This document shows, in pieces, positions 1 through 6,021 of a stretch of DNA of 6,566 bases. Below the pieces are notes generated by a model. The model was not told where the DNA came from. It did not search any database and saw only the letters and a program-made list of their open reading frames with translations. Origin of the DNA: Tannerella sp. (GTDB lineage: Bacteria; Bacteroidota; Bacteroidia; Bacteroidales; Tannerellaceae); assembly GCA_031271245.1 (NCBI GenBank), contig JAISWC010000062.1, forward strand, positions 1 to 6,566. The letters are read 5' to 3'. Positions within the stretch are counted from its first letter, which is position 1; every line of letters begins with the position of its first letter. A program made the translations under genes and the position numbers.

Positions 1-567
1 ATACGCTACAACCGCTGGTCGGACATCGCCGGCGGCACGCGCCACGGTGCGGCGGGCGTCCGCTTCGACGACATGATTTCCGGTATGCTGGTCTATGGCA
101 ACGTGTTCGAGCGCTGCGGCGCACACGACTTCGGCGGCGTCCAGATTCACGGCGGCAAGGACAACCGTGTCCTGAACAACGTCTTCTATCACGGCCCCTT
201 TGCCGTCAGTTTCTCTCCCTGGAGCGAGGAGCGCTGGTTAAGCCAACTGGACAGCCCGGTCATACAGGAAAAGCTATACAAACAGGTCGACATTAATTCG
301 GAAATCTATCAGCGGAAATATCCCGAACTGAAAAATCTCCGGCAGGACGTCAACGCAAACACCGTGGCCGACAACCTGGTGATTTCCTGCGACCAAATGT
401 ACAGAAACCGGCCGGACGCACTCGTTGAGCGTAACAACACGGTACTGGATTCCGAAGGCAAGCCCGTCGAAGCCTTCTGCACGGATGAGGCGCTGGCCAA
501 ATACGGCCTGCAACCGATACCCGTGGCCGCCATCGGACCCAAAAACAACCGTTGGGTGAAAGAATAA
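1..567 (+). CDS. Right-handed parallel beta-helix protein, C-terminal part (5' end outside window)
   Basis: The reading frame is open from the first base to the TAA at 565-567 and gives 188 residues; the true start lies upstream of the window. The N-terminal half shows the turn-like pattern of parallel beta-helix coils: short strands alternating with G/N/D-rich turns (GVRFDDM, LVYGNVFERCG, GVQIHGGKDNRVLNNVF, NNTVLD). The repeated 'NNVF/GNVF' asparagine-ladder signature is typical of pectate-lyase-like and polysaccharide-binding folds. A later stretch with a Y-x-R-K-YPEL segment resembles the tail of Bacteroidota beta-helix proteins of glycan-degradation loci. Such proteins are usually secreted and act on or bind carbohydrate. 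No catalytic residues can be assigned because most of the protein is missing. The ATG at residue 25 (base 73) is internal to the helix and is not a credible start. The next feature, a pseudogene, begins 28 nt downstream, and I see no terminator between them. The fold call is fairly safe; the substrate is unknown. Confidence 0.8.
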   Translation: MRYNRWSDIAGGTRHGAAGVRFDDMISGMLVYGNVFERCGAHDFGGVQIHGGKDNRVLNNVFYHGPFAVSFSPWSEERWLSQLDSPVIQEKLYKQVDINSEIYQRKYPELKNLRQDVNANTVADNLVISCDQMYRNRPDALVERNNTVLDSEGKPVEAFCTDEALAKYGLQPIPVAAIGPKNNRWVKE

Positions 568-595
568 AAGAACAGGTCATTCACATTTGACAGAT

Positions 596-834
596 ATGAG
601 TAAAATTTCAATCCATTTTTTTGACGACCGTGAAGTTCGTGCCGTTTGGGACGAAGAAAACAGCAAGTGGTGGTTTTCGATGATTGATATTGATTGTAGG
701 TATTCTCAACGAAGAGCACGACTATACAAAAGTTCGCAACGATTGGAAGTAGCTGAAAATGGCACAACAAAAAGTTTGCAGCAAATTCACGCCTATATTT
801 TTGGAAGGCTTTACGATTAAGATTCGGCCAAATC
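596..834 (+). pseudogene. Remnant of a BRO-N / Fic-domain fusion gene
   Basis: Frame 2 starts at ATG 596 with MSKISIHFFDDREVRAVWDEE..KWWFS..DI, the N-terminus of a Bacteroidota protein family that joins a BRO-N (phage antirepressor-like) domain to a Fic domain. At about 692-696 the match moves to frame 3, reading VGILNEEHDYTKVRNDWK (696-749) and stopping at TAG 750-752. From about 755 it returns to frame 2 with NGTTKSLQQIHAYIFGRLYD, the opening of a Fic domain, and stops at TAA 818-820. A last shifted scrap (FGQI, 823-834) fits the usual F-A-G-Q-I-R that follows LYD. So there is a frameshift, a deletion of the middle of the protein, another indel, and loss of the rest of the Fic domain, including the catalytic HPFx(D/E)GNGR motif. 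The uninterrupted 77-codon frame that begins at TTG 587 is therefore a chance fusion, not a real small gene. The region is visibly more AT-rich than its neighbours, consistent with transferred DNA. Family assignment is from memory of sequence patterns. Confidence 0.8.
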
Positions 835-867
835 CTGTAAGATATGACGGAATCTTACAGGATTTTT
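830..867 (+). terminator. Perfect 14-bp hairpin followed by T run
   Basis: AAATCCTGTAAGAT (830-843) is the exact reverse complement of ATCTTACAGGATTT (852-865), with an 8-nt loop (844-851). The 3' arm ends in five T (863-867), the form of a rho-independent terminator. The stem is AT-rich and symmetric, so it could also terminate transcription on the minus strand (A-rich 5' side at 830-832). It begins inside the last recognisable codons of the Fic remnant and lies 59 nt before the next gene. Termination of the upstream unit is the simplest reading. A target-site scar or palindromic operator is an alternative. Confidence 0.6.
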
Positions 868-911
868 CGGAAACTTGAATACTATAAATACAAACTATAT
901 ACAACCTTTAC

Positions 912-917
912 AGGAGG
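912..917 (+). promoter_or_regulatory. Strong Shine-Dalgarno site AGGAGG
   Basis: AGGAGG lies 9 nt before ATG 927. A full anti-16S match like this is uncommon for Bacteroidota chromosomal genes, which generally rely on AT-rich leaders. It fixes the start of the 163-residue protein at 927 rather than at the overlapping starts at 844 or 875 in other frames. Confidence 0.75.
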
Positions 918-926
918 GATTTTATT

Positions 927-1418
927 ATGGCAACAAAAGGAAAGTGGTTTCCCGCTTCATGCGAAGCGAAACACACAATCATTACGAAGACACATACCTT
1001 TATGGCCGTCGCAGACAACCGTATCACTGTCGGAATAGGTGCTCAGACGCCGCGGGGTATATGGTATGACGCGCACTATGTCCCGAAAGAGATCGTCTAT
1101 CTCGCGGCCTACGGGACGTGGAACAACCCGGCTACGGGCACCCCGGTGGCATTCGACAATCTGAAGGATGCGGAAGAGGCGTTTTTCCCGGTCTACCGCG
1201 ATTTTTACGGACTGGCAAAGGCCAATCCGCTGGTCAGCAACACGCCCGTGGTCAACCATAACCTGCTGACGCACTCGAGGCTCGCCTCGCGCTCGCCGCT
1301 CGAACTGAGCTTCGATCCCGAAGAACGCGGTAAAACGGTTTACCTGGCGGCACGCTGGCAAAACCGCCGCGGCGAACTGGGGCCGTGGAGCGACATCATT
1401 TCGGCCATCATACCGTAA
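927..1418 (+). CDS. Hypothetical protein of a Bacteroidota-specific family with FnIII-like C-terminus
   Basis: The product is 163 residues, with no signal peptide and no membrane segment. The N-terminus (MATKGKWFPASCEAKH) and a central DAEEAFFPVYRDFYGLAKANPLVS segment (about residues 87-109) match the general pattern of a family of cytoplasmic hypothetical proteins, often in several copies per Bacteroidota genome. The C-terminus (about 130-163) reads FDPEERGKTVYLAARWQN..GE.GPWSDIISAIIP, a beta-strand-rich ending resembling the last strands of a fibronectin type III-like domain. Members I remember are longer, with roughly 50-70 more residues between the FYGL..PLV segment and the C-terminal domain. 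Here the two are almost joined (PLVSNTPVVNHNLLTHSRLASRSP), which suggests an in-frame internal deletion or a short variant. No function is known to me. dgt follows after 17 nt and may be co-transcribed. I see no Bacteroides-type promoter in the 60 nt between the upstream hairpin and the RBS. Confidence 0.85.
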   Translation: MATKGKWFPASCEAKHTIITKTHTFMAVADNRITVGIGAQTPRGIWYDAHYVPKEIVYLAAYGTWNNPATGTPVAFDNLKDAEEAFFPVYRDFYGLAKANPLVSNTPVVNHNLLTHSRLASRSPLELSFDPEERGKTVYLAARWQNRRGELGPWSDIISAIIP

Positions 1419-1435
1419 GGCGTCATCGGAAAAAT

Positions 1436-2764
1436 ATGCAGTGGAAACAGTTACTCTCCGGCAAACGGCTGGGCATTGAGGCGTATCACGAACGCAAGCA
1501 TGAACGTACCGAATTTCAGCGGGATTACGACCGGCTTATCTTTTCGTCGCCTTTCCGCCGGCTACAGAACAAGACGCAGGTATTCCCCCTGCCGGGCAGC
1601 ATCTTTGTGCACAACCGACTGACACACAGTCTGGAAGTGTCGTGTGTGGGACGTTCGCTGGGGAATAACGTCGGCGGCGGACTGCTTCAGAAATATCCGG
1701 ACGGGGAGGCCGGTTTTGCGGAGATTGGTGCCATCGTTTCGGCGGCGTGCCTGGCGCACGATATGGGGAATCCGCCTTTCGGCCATTCGGGAGAACGGGC
1801 GATTTCGGCGTACTTCATGGAAGGCAGCGGCCGGCGGCTCGAAGAAAGCGTGCGCAGCGAGGGGGGACGGTGGGAAGATTTCACCTGCTTCGAGGGCAAT
1901 GCCAATGCGTTGCGCCTGCTTACGCACCAGTTCGTCGGACGGCGCAGGGGCGGATTCGTGCTGACGTACAGCACCATTGCCTCCATCATCAAGTATCCGT
2001 TTGCCTCCACGCAGGCATCGAACGGGAAAAGGAAGTTCGGCTTTTTCCAGTCGGAAGAGGAAACCTACCTCCGCATAGCCGGAGAACTGGGCATTCACAT
2101 GACAGACGCTTCCGCGGAGATTTACGCGCGTCATCCGCTGGTATTTCTGGTCGAAGCGGCCGACGACATCTGTTACCAGATTATGGATATCGAAGATGCT
2201 CACAAACTGCGCATCCTGACGACGGACGAAACGGTGGCGCTCCTGCTACAGTATTTCGAAGGCCCGCGGCTGGAAAGTATCCGTACGACGCTGAAAATGG
2301 TCAGCGACACGAACGAACAGATTGCCTATCTGCGTTCCTGCATTATCGGCCTGCTGGTGGACGAATGTACGCGCATTTTCCTGGAGAACGAAGAAGCCCT
2401 GCTGGACGGGACGTATAACCGGCCGCTGATCGAAGACATCGGCGAACGGGCGAAAACGGCCTACCGGAATTGTTCCGACACGGCGTACCGGAAGATATAC
2501 AAATCTCATGAAGTGCTGGACGTCGAACTGGCAGGCTATCATATCTTCAGTTCGCTGATGGACATCCTGATCGAGGCGGTCATGAACCCGGAAAAAACCT
2601 ACAGCAAACTGCTGCTGAACCGTATTCCGGAACAGTATGACGTCCATGTTTCCGGCACGTACGGGAAAATCCAGTGCGTGCTGGATTATATCTCCGGCAT
2701 GACGGACATCTATGCGCTGGATCTGTACCGCAAGATAACGGGCATGGGACTGCCGGCCGTGTGA
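1436..2764 (+). CDS. dgt: Deoxyguanosinetriphosphate triphosphohydrolase (dGTPase, HD domain)
   Basis: The product is 442 residues. It hydrolyses dGTP (and in many homologues other dNTPs) to the deoxynucleoside and tripolyphosphate, a cytoplasmic step in dNTP pool control. The N-terminus carries the dGTPase signature YDRLIFSSPFRRLQNKTQVF (31-50). The HD metal site is visible as H64 in RLTHSLEV, H108-D109 in LAHDMGNPPFGHSGE, and D243/D244 in AADDICYQ. FEGNAN (152-157) is the conserved EGNAQ-like segment, and H117 in FGHSGE matches the active-site histidine of the family. The length is normal for the Bacteroidales form, so the gene looks intact. ATG 1436 is chosen because homologues begin M-x-W-x-QL just before the RLG..YH segment. 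The in-frame GTG at 1385 would add 17 unrelated residues and overlap the previous gene. The RBS is weak. The gene converges on the minus-strand operon with only a 9-nt gap and no evident terminator. Confidence 0.96.
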   Translation: MQWKQLLSGKRLGIEAYHERKHERTEFQRDYDRLIFSSPFRRLQNKTQVFPLPGSIFVHNRLTHSLEVSCVGRSLGNNVGGGLLQKYPDGEAGFAEIGAIVSAACLAHDMGNPPFGHSGERAISAYFMEGSGRRLEESVRSEGGRWEDFTCFEGNANALRLLTHQFVGRRRGGFVLTYSTIASIIKYPFASTQASNGKRKFGFFQSEEETYLRIAGELGIHMTDASAEIYARHPLVFLVEAADDICYQIMDIEDAHKLRILTTDETVALLLQYFEGPRLESIRTTLKMVSDTNEQIAYLRSCIIGLLVDECTRIFLENEEALLDGTYNRPLIEDIGERAKTAYRNCSDTAYRKIYKSHEVLDVELAGYHIFSSLMDILIEAVMNPEKTYSKLLLNRIPEQYDVHVSGTYGKIQCVLDYISGMTDIYALDLYRKITGMGLPAV

Positions 2765-2773
2765 GAGGCGTTT

Positions 2774-2959
2774 TTATGACAGCCCGAACTTTGGATTAAC
2801 CGGATGCCGGTGCCAGAACGCGTCGTCTTTCAAATTCCGGTCCAGATAGGCCCGTAATTCGGGATAGGTCATATCCTTCGTCTCGGCGTAAATCTTCGCC
2901 TGAATGGCGTTTTTCATCTCAACGCAGTCAAATGCCTTCTTTTTCTTCTTTGTTTCCAT
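2774..2959 (-). CDS. 61-residue protein, possible solitary antitoxin-like protein
   Basis: The start is ATG at 2959-2957, read leftward. The product begins METKKKKKAFDCVEMKN and continues with an amphipathic helix (AIQAKIYAETKDM), TYPELRAYLDRNLKDD and a short basic tail. The lysine-rich start, the FDCVEMK motif and the E-L-x-A-Y-L helix resemble small antitoxin-type proteins that are usually encoded beside a PIN or similar toxin. No toxin gene lies next to it: downstream is convergent dgt and upstream, 34 nt away, is the glycosyltransferase. An upstream in-frame ATG (at 3016) would give a longer protein overlapping the glycosyltransferase end, but that extension has no family-like character. 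The leader is AT-rich (ATATATAT just before the ATG), which is normal for translation starts in this phylum. It is probably the last gene of the licD operon. The antitoxin idea is weak; that this is a real gene is more likely. Confidence 0.65.
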   Translation of the reverse strand: METKKKKKAFDCVEMKNAIQAKIYAETKDMTYPELRAYLDRNLKDDAFWHRHPVNPKFGLS

Positions 2960-2993
2960 ATATATATCATTAAATATTATTTCCTCCGGGGCA

Positions 2994-3980
2994 TTATCCG
3001 AGGTGAACCGTTTCATAAGGTATACCTGCCGACAGGGCGGCGTAGCGCGGAAATTCGGATATCCGCATCCTGCCGGCCACGACCGCAACTATTTTCACGG
3101 ACTGTCGCAGCATGAAAAAATCCAGAAACGTTTTCAGGTGACGGTCGTCCTTTCCCGCATAATCCATGTGAACGACTTCCCCTGGCAGGGTATGGACATT
3201 TTCCAGCGCTTTCTCTTCCAGCCTTTTTATCCACGTACTGCTGTCCGACAAAACCAGTATTTTCGAGGAAACCTGCTGCTGCATTTTCGATACGTAATCG
3301 AGACACTGACAGATGAGCCTCTCTCTTTCGGCAACGGGCAGCGTTTCGCAGTCCGGGTCGCGGAAATCGCCCAGCAGCTGCTGAAAACGGAAATGCAGTG
3401 AGAGGTACGGTCCGCCGATTCGACGGAGATGTTCCCCGACGGATTCCGCCAGCAGGTCCGACGGCCTGAACAGTTCGTCGAACAGATCCGCCCACTTGAA
3501 ATCCACGGCAAACCGCTCGTTGATCCTGTCAAGGATATTCATGTTCCCGTATACGTGATACTGAATGGGAGAATCCTGCGGCAGGCCGAACAGGGCATTC
3601 GATTTCGGATGGTTGTGTACGTTGACGATTTTGGCGCACTTTCGCGAAAAAACAATCCGTTCGCCGGGTTTCGGAATCCAGTCGTACCGGTTCGGGACAA
3701 GATAGTCCTGCAACGCAAACGGAGTGTCGAAACAGATCCGGAAGGGCAGAGACTTTACCTTGCAGACGGCATACGTGCTGATGATGCCTTTCAGCCGGTC
3801 GCCCAGACCACCGTGAATCATATATCCATCGACGAAGAAAACGACCAGCGAAGGTGTATGATTCCCGGCCTTTCTCCGGGTAAACTTTTTCCGGTACACG
3901 TATTCCGTTCTGAAAAAATTGACGGCAAACCGGAAATAGTCGCCAACGATTCTCCGGAAGAAATTATCGGGCGCCAGCAT
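2994..3980 (-). CDS. Putative GT-B glycosyltransferase, fucosyltransferase-like
   Basis: The product is 328 residues. The pattern fits the GT-B superfamily containing alpha-1,6-/O-fucosyltransferases and NodZ: a Gly-rich N-terminal loop HGGLGDRLKGI (57-67) after a hydrophobic strand, then H-x-R in YLSLHFRF (192-199), the expected nucleotide-sugar phosphate contact. ILVLSDSS (241-248) is the Rossmann strand of the C-terminal domain, followed by D-x-x-x-L-R (287-292) and AGRMRISEFPRYAALSAGIPY (302-322). No signal peptide or convincing membrane anchor is present, so it should act on the cytoplasmic side, likely on a lipid-linked glycan or LPS precursor. Its start overlaps the licD end by 17 nt (3964-3980), a sign of translational coupling. 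Donor sugar and acceptor are unknown, and the GDP-fucose idea rests only on fold similarity. The first roughly 45 residues are basic and aromatic and may help membrane association. Confidence 0.75.
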   Translation of the reverse strand: MLAPDNFFRRIVGDYFRFAVNFFRTEYVYRKKFTRRKAGNHTPSLVVFFVDGYMIHGGLGDRLKGIISTYAVCKVKSLPFRICFDTPFALQDYLVPNRYDWIPKPGERIVFSRKCAKIVNVHNHPKSNALFGLPQDSPIQYHVYGNMNILDRINERFAVDFKWADLFDELFRPSDLLAESVGEHLRRIGGPYLSLHFRFQQLLGDFRDPDCETLPVAERERLICQCLDYVSKMQQQVSSKILVLSDSSTWIKRLEEKALENVHTLPGEVVHMDYAGKDDRHLKTFLDFFMLRQSVKIVAVVAGRMRISEFPRYAALSAGIPYETVHLG

Positions 3981-4821
3981 CCTGATCCTGCGTTACGGTC
4001 TGTTCAAACAGCGATTCATCCTCATCCGCGGCATACTGTCCGCCGGTATGGGAGGTTCGTTTTTCGGGCGGCGGCAGTTCCATGTAGTTGCCGTACAGCC
4101 GGGTCAGGTAAGCGTCCGCACCGGCCGGGCCGAAGAAGCGGAACCTGTCGAACGGATATTCCCGGGGCCGGCCGAAATGTTTTTTGTCAACAACCTCTTT
4201 CAGCCCCCATGCGCCGTAATAGTTGACATAATGACCGGATGCGGCAGCCGCATGTTTCCGGATGCACTTTTCCACATGGCTTAACAGCCGGCCGGCCGAA
4301 ACAGGAAACAGGAAACGTACCGTCCGGGCTGTCCATTTTTTGAATCCCCTGCGTATGGCCGGGTCGATGGAAAGCAAATCCTTCAGCCGCAGGCACAGCA
4401 GGATGTAGCGCGCGAACAGGCGCGTGGCGAGCGGGGTTTTCAGCCCGTCGTCCAGCGGAAACACGTCAATATTGATCCCCAGCCCCGTAATCCATTCCAG
4501 TCCTCGGTACGAAAGGTGTGTACGGCTGTCGTCGATTTTGATGAAGTTGGATGTGCATACGTCCGGCTTATTCAGTAGCCATACCCGCAAGTGCGGCGGC
4601 AACTCTGCGGACAGAATGGCAGGCAGCCGGTCGAACCAGACGCGCGGCACACCGAAATCCATGTCGTCATCCCAGGGAATAAACCCCTGATGACGGACGG
4701 CACCCAGCATGGTGCCACCTATCATGTAATAAGGCATTCCGTACTTCCGGCAAATCCGGTCAAATTCCACCGCAATGGAAAGAAGCACCCGGTGACACTC
4801 GACAATATCCACTGATTTCAT
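3964..4821 (-). CDS. LicD-family phosphotransferase
   Basis: The product is 285 residues. LicD enzymes (nucleotidyltransferase fold, FKTN/FKRP relatives) transfer phosphocholine or another phospho-polyol/amine group from a CDP-linked donor to surface glycans. The diagnostic block GGTMLGAVRHQGFIPWDDD continues as MDFGVPR (35-60), with metal-binding Asp51-53 and Asp55, preceded by the usual EFDRICRKYGMPYYMIG. A second conserved segment, NIDVFPLDDG, is at 117-126. The protein has no signal peptide; a hydrophobic patch around residues 130-150 is compatible with peripheral membrane contact. ATG 4821 is chosen over ATG 4854 because family homology begins near MKSVDIVECHRVLLSI, and because the -7 element (4851-4844) lies downstream of the 4854 ATG, so that ATG would not be transcribed. 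It is the first gene of the leftward operon and overlaps the glycosyltransferase. No choline uptake or activation gene (licA/B/C type) is in the window, so the transferred group is unknown. Confidence 0.92.
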   Translation of the reverse strand: MKSVDIVECHRVLLSIAVEFDRICRKYGMPYYMIGGTMLGAVRHQGFIPWDDDMDFGVPRVWFDRLPAILSAELPPHLRVWLLNKPDVCTSNFIKIDDSRTHLSYRGLEWITGLGINIDVFPLDDGLKTPLATRLFARYILLCLRLKDLLSIDPAIRRGFKKWTARTVRFLFPVSAGRLLSHVEKCIRKHAAAASGHYVNYYGAWGLKEVVDKKHFGRPREYPFDRFRFFGPAGADAYLTRLYGNYMELPPPEKRTSHTGGQYAADEDESLFEQTVTQDQDAGAR

Positions 4822-4843
4822 ACTGTATTTCAAATTTCGACGG

Positions 4844-4875
4844 CAAAGATACAAAACAGCCGCCTATCCGGAAAA
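4844..4875 (-). promoter_or_regulatory. Bacteroides-type promoter for the licD operon
   Basis: Read on the minus strand, TATCTTTG (4851-4844) matches the TAnnTTTG -7 element exactly. TTTT (4875-4872) is a three-of-four match to the TTTG -33 element, and the spacer is 20 nt. The predicted transcript would start near 4838, leaving a short leader of roughly 15-20 nt before ATG 4821. Confidence 0.7.
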
Positions 4876-4889
4876 GTTTTTTTCTCCGG
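4868..4889. repeat. Small inverted repeat CCGGA / TCCGG in the divergent promoter region
   Basis: CCGGA (4868-4872) and TCCGG (4885-4889) are reverse complements separated by 12 nt, with two further A-T pairs inside after one mismatch. The repeat covers the -33 box of the licD promoter and ends 6 nt before the -33 box of the phosphoesterase promoter, so it is placed where an operator could affect both. The arms are only 5 bp, so chance is quite possible. Confidence 0.3.
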
Positions 4890-4895
4890 GAGGCA

Positions 4896-4927
4896 TTTGT
4901 AATACACAGGAATTTCATGTACATTTG
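4896..4927 (+). promoter_or_regulatory. Bacteroides-type promoter for the metallophosphoesterase
   Basis: TTTG (4896-4899), 20 nt, then TACATTTG (4920-4927) matches the TTTG / TAnnTTTG consensus of the Bacteroidota primary sigma factor without mismatch. Transcription should begin near 4933, giving a leader of about 25 nt before the GTG start at 4958. Confidence 0.85.
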
Positions 4928-4957
4928 CGGCATTAAAAAATTCCAAACAGTATCATC

Positions 4958-5977
4958 GTGAAGAAAGTGAATAAATTTTTTTTGATGGCATGTTTATGCC
5001 AGCCGGTTCTGCTGCAAGCAGCCGACTTCAAATTTAACGCCAGCGGCAAGTTCAAAATCATGCAGGTAACGGATACGCACATCATCAATGGTGCGGAGGG
5101 AAAGGGCCTGGCTAACTCCCAAATGACGGTAGACATGTTGCGTCAGACGCTGGATGCCGAGCAACCGGACCTGGTAATCTTCACCGGCGACATCATAACC
5201 GGCAGGCCTTATCAACCCGGCTTCGAGCTTGTCGTGGAACCGGTGGTCACCCGTAAAATCCCTTGGGCAGCCCTGTTCGGGAATCACGATGCCGAACAGG
5301 ATCTGTCTTACGAACAAATGGCCGGCCTGATTCAATCCTGGCCGTACAATGCGGGTAAAATGGGAAAAAACAGGCATGTATCGGGTTACGGGAACTACGT
5401 CATCGAAGTGAAGGAGCGAAGCGGAAAGAAGACGGGCGCACTGCTGTACTGCCTTGATTCGCACCAGTACAGCACGCTGAAGCCGACTGTCGACGGCTAT
5501 GGCTGGTTTGCTTTCGACCAGATAGACTGGTACCGGAAACAAAGTGAAAAATATACCTCCGCCAATCAGGGGAGGCCGCTGCCGGCGCTGGCCTTTTTCC
5601 ATATCCCGCTGCCGGAATACCGTGCAGTCTATAACGAACAGGGACATAAAATGATCGGCGCACAACTGGAAGCGGTCTGCTCGCCGGAAATCAACACCGG
5701 CATGTTTGCCGCCATGCTCGAAAAGGGCGACGTGATGGGGACGTTTGTCGGACACGATCACGTGAACGACTTCATCTTCAATTACTGCGGGATCGCGCTG
5801 ACATACGGCCGCTTCTCCGGCAGCCCAAACACTTACGGTGACCTGAAGAACGGCGTCCGGATCATCGAACTGACCGAAGGTCAGCCGCGTTTTGAGACAT
5901 GGATCCGTTTAGACGATGAAATTGTGATCAATCGAGTGACCTTTCCGGATGATTTGCCCTGGAAGCAGAAGAAATAA
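4958..5977 (+). CDS. Exported calcineurin-like metallophosphoesterase
   Basis: The product is 339 residues and starts at GTG 4958; the predicted transcript fits this start, and the signal peptide begins at once (KKVNKFFLMACLCQPVLLQA). Cleavage is probably after residue 21 or 22 by signal peptidase I, putting the enzyme in the periplasm or outside. All metal-ligand motifs of the family are present in order: D39-x-H41 (VTDTHI), G77-D78 (FTGDII), GNHD (108-111), H215 (FFHIPLPEY) and GHDH (265-268). The arrangement, including the late FFHIPLPEY and the GRFSGSPNTYGD segment, resembles the Dcr2-like group of purple acid phosphatase relatives, which is frequent in Bacteroidales. The expected reaction is hydrolysis of phosphomono- or diesters with a di-metal centre; the natural substrate is unknown. 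The gene looks complete and stands alone: it is divergent from licD and is followed only by an FtsX remnant. A possible lipobox-like LMAC (9-12) is too close to the start and has Met at -2, so lipoprotein export is unlikely. Confidence 0.93.
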   Translation: MKKVNKFFLMACLCQPVLLQAADFKFNASGKFKIMQVTDTHIINGAEGKGLANSQMTVDMLRQTLDAEQPDLVIFTGDIITGRPYQPGFELVVEPVVTRKIPWAALFGNHDAEQDLSYEQMAGLIQSWPYNAGKMGKNRHVSGYGNYVIEVKERSGKKTGALLYCLDSHQYSTLKPTVDGYGWFAFDQIDWYRKQSEKYTSANQGRPLPALAFFHIPLPEYRAVYNEQGHKMIGAQLEAVCSPEINTGMFAAMLEKGDVMGTFVGHDHVNDFIFNYCGIALTYGRFSGSPNTYGDLKNGVRIIELTEGQPRFETWIRLDDEIVINRVTFPDDLPWKQKK

Positions 5978-6021
5978 TCGGTTAAGGTGATGAGATATGC
6001 CGGCCTGAAACCGTTCAATGG

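Noticed and set aside
587..820. 77-codon ORF starting at TTG 587 as a genuine small protein
   Set aside because: Its parts belong to distant segments of one larger protein family and the missing middle appears in another frame, so it is a pseudogene frame.
875..901. Sigma70-like TTGAAT...TATATA promoter before the 927 gene
   Set aside because: The spacer is only 15 nt and the Bacteroidota housekeeping sigma factor uses a different consensus; no TAnnTTTG is seen here.
1385..1435. GTG start for dgt at 1385
   Set aside because: It adds 17 residues that overlap the previous gene's end and lack dGTPase character; ATG 1436 fits the family N-terminus.
1747..2418. Long alternative ORFs inside dgt on both strands
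   Set aside because: They are shadows caused by GC-rich codon use of dgt, with R/A/P-rich translations and no domain pattern.
3429..4226. 265-codon plus-strand ORF
   Set aside because: It is antisense to the clearly coding glycosyltransferase and LicD genes, has low-complexity arginine/proline-rich content, and matches no family I recognise.
4822..4854. Upstream ATG 4854 as licD start
   Set aside because: The -7 promoter element lies inside this extension, so it would not be in the transcript.
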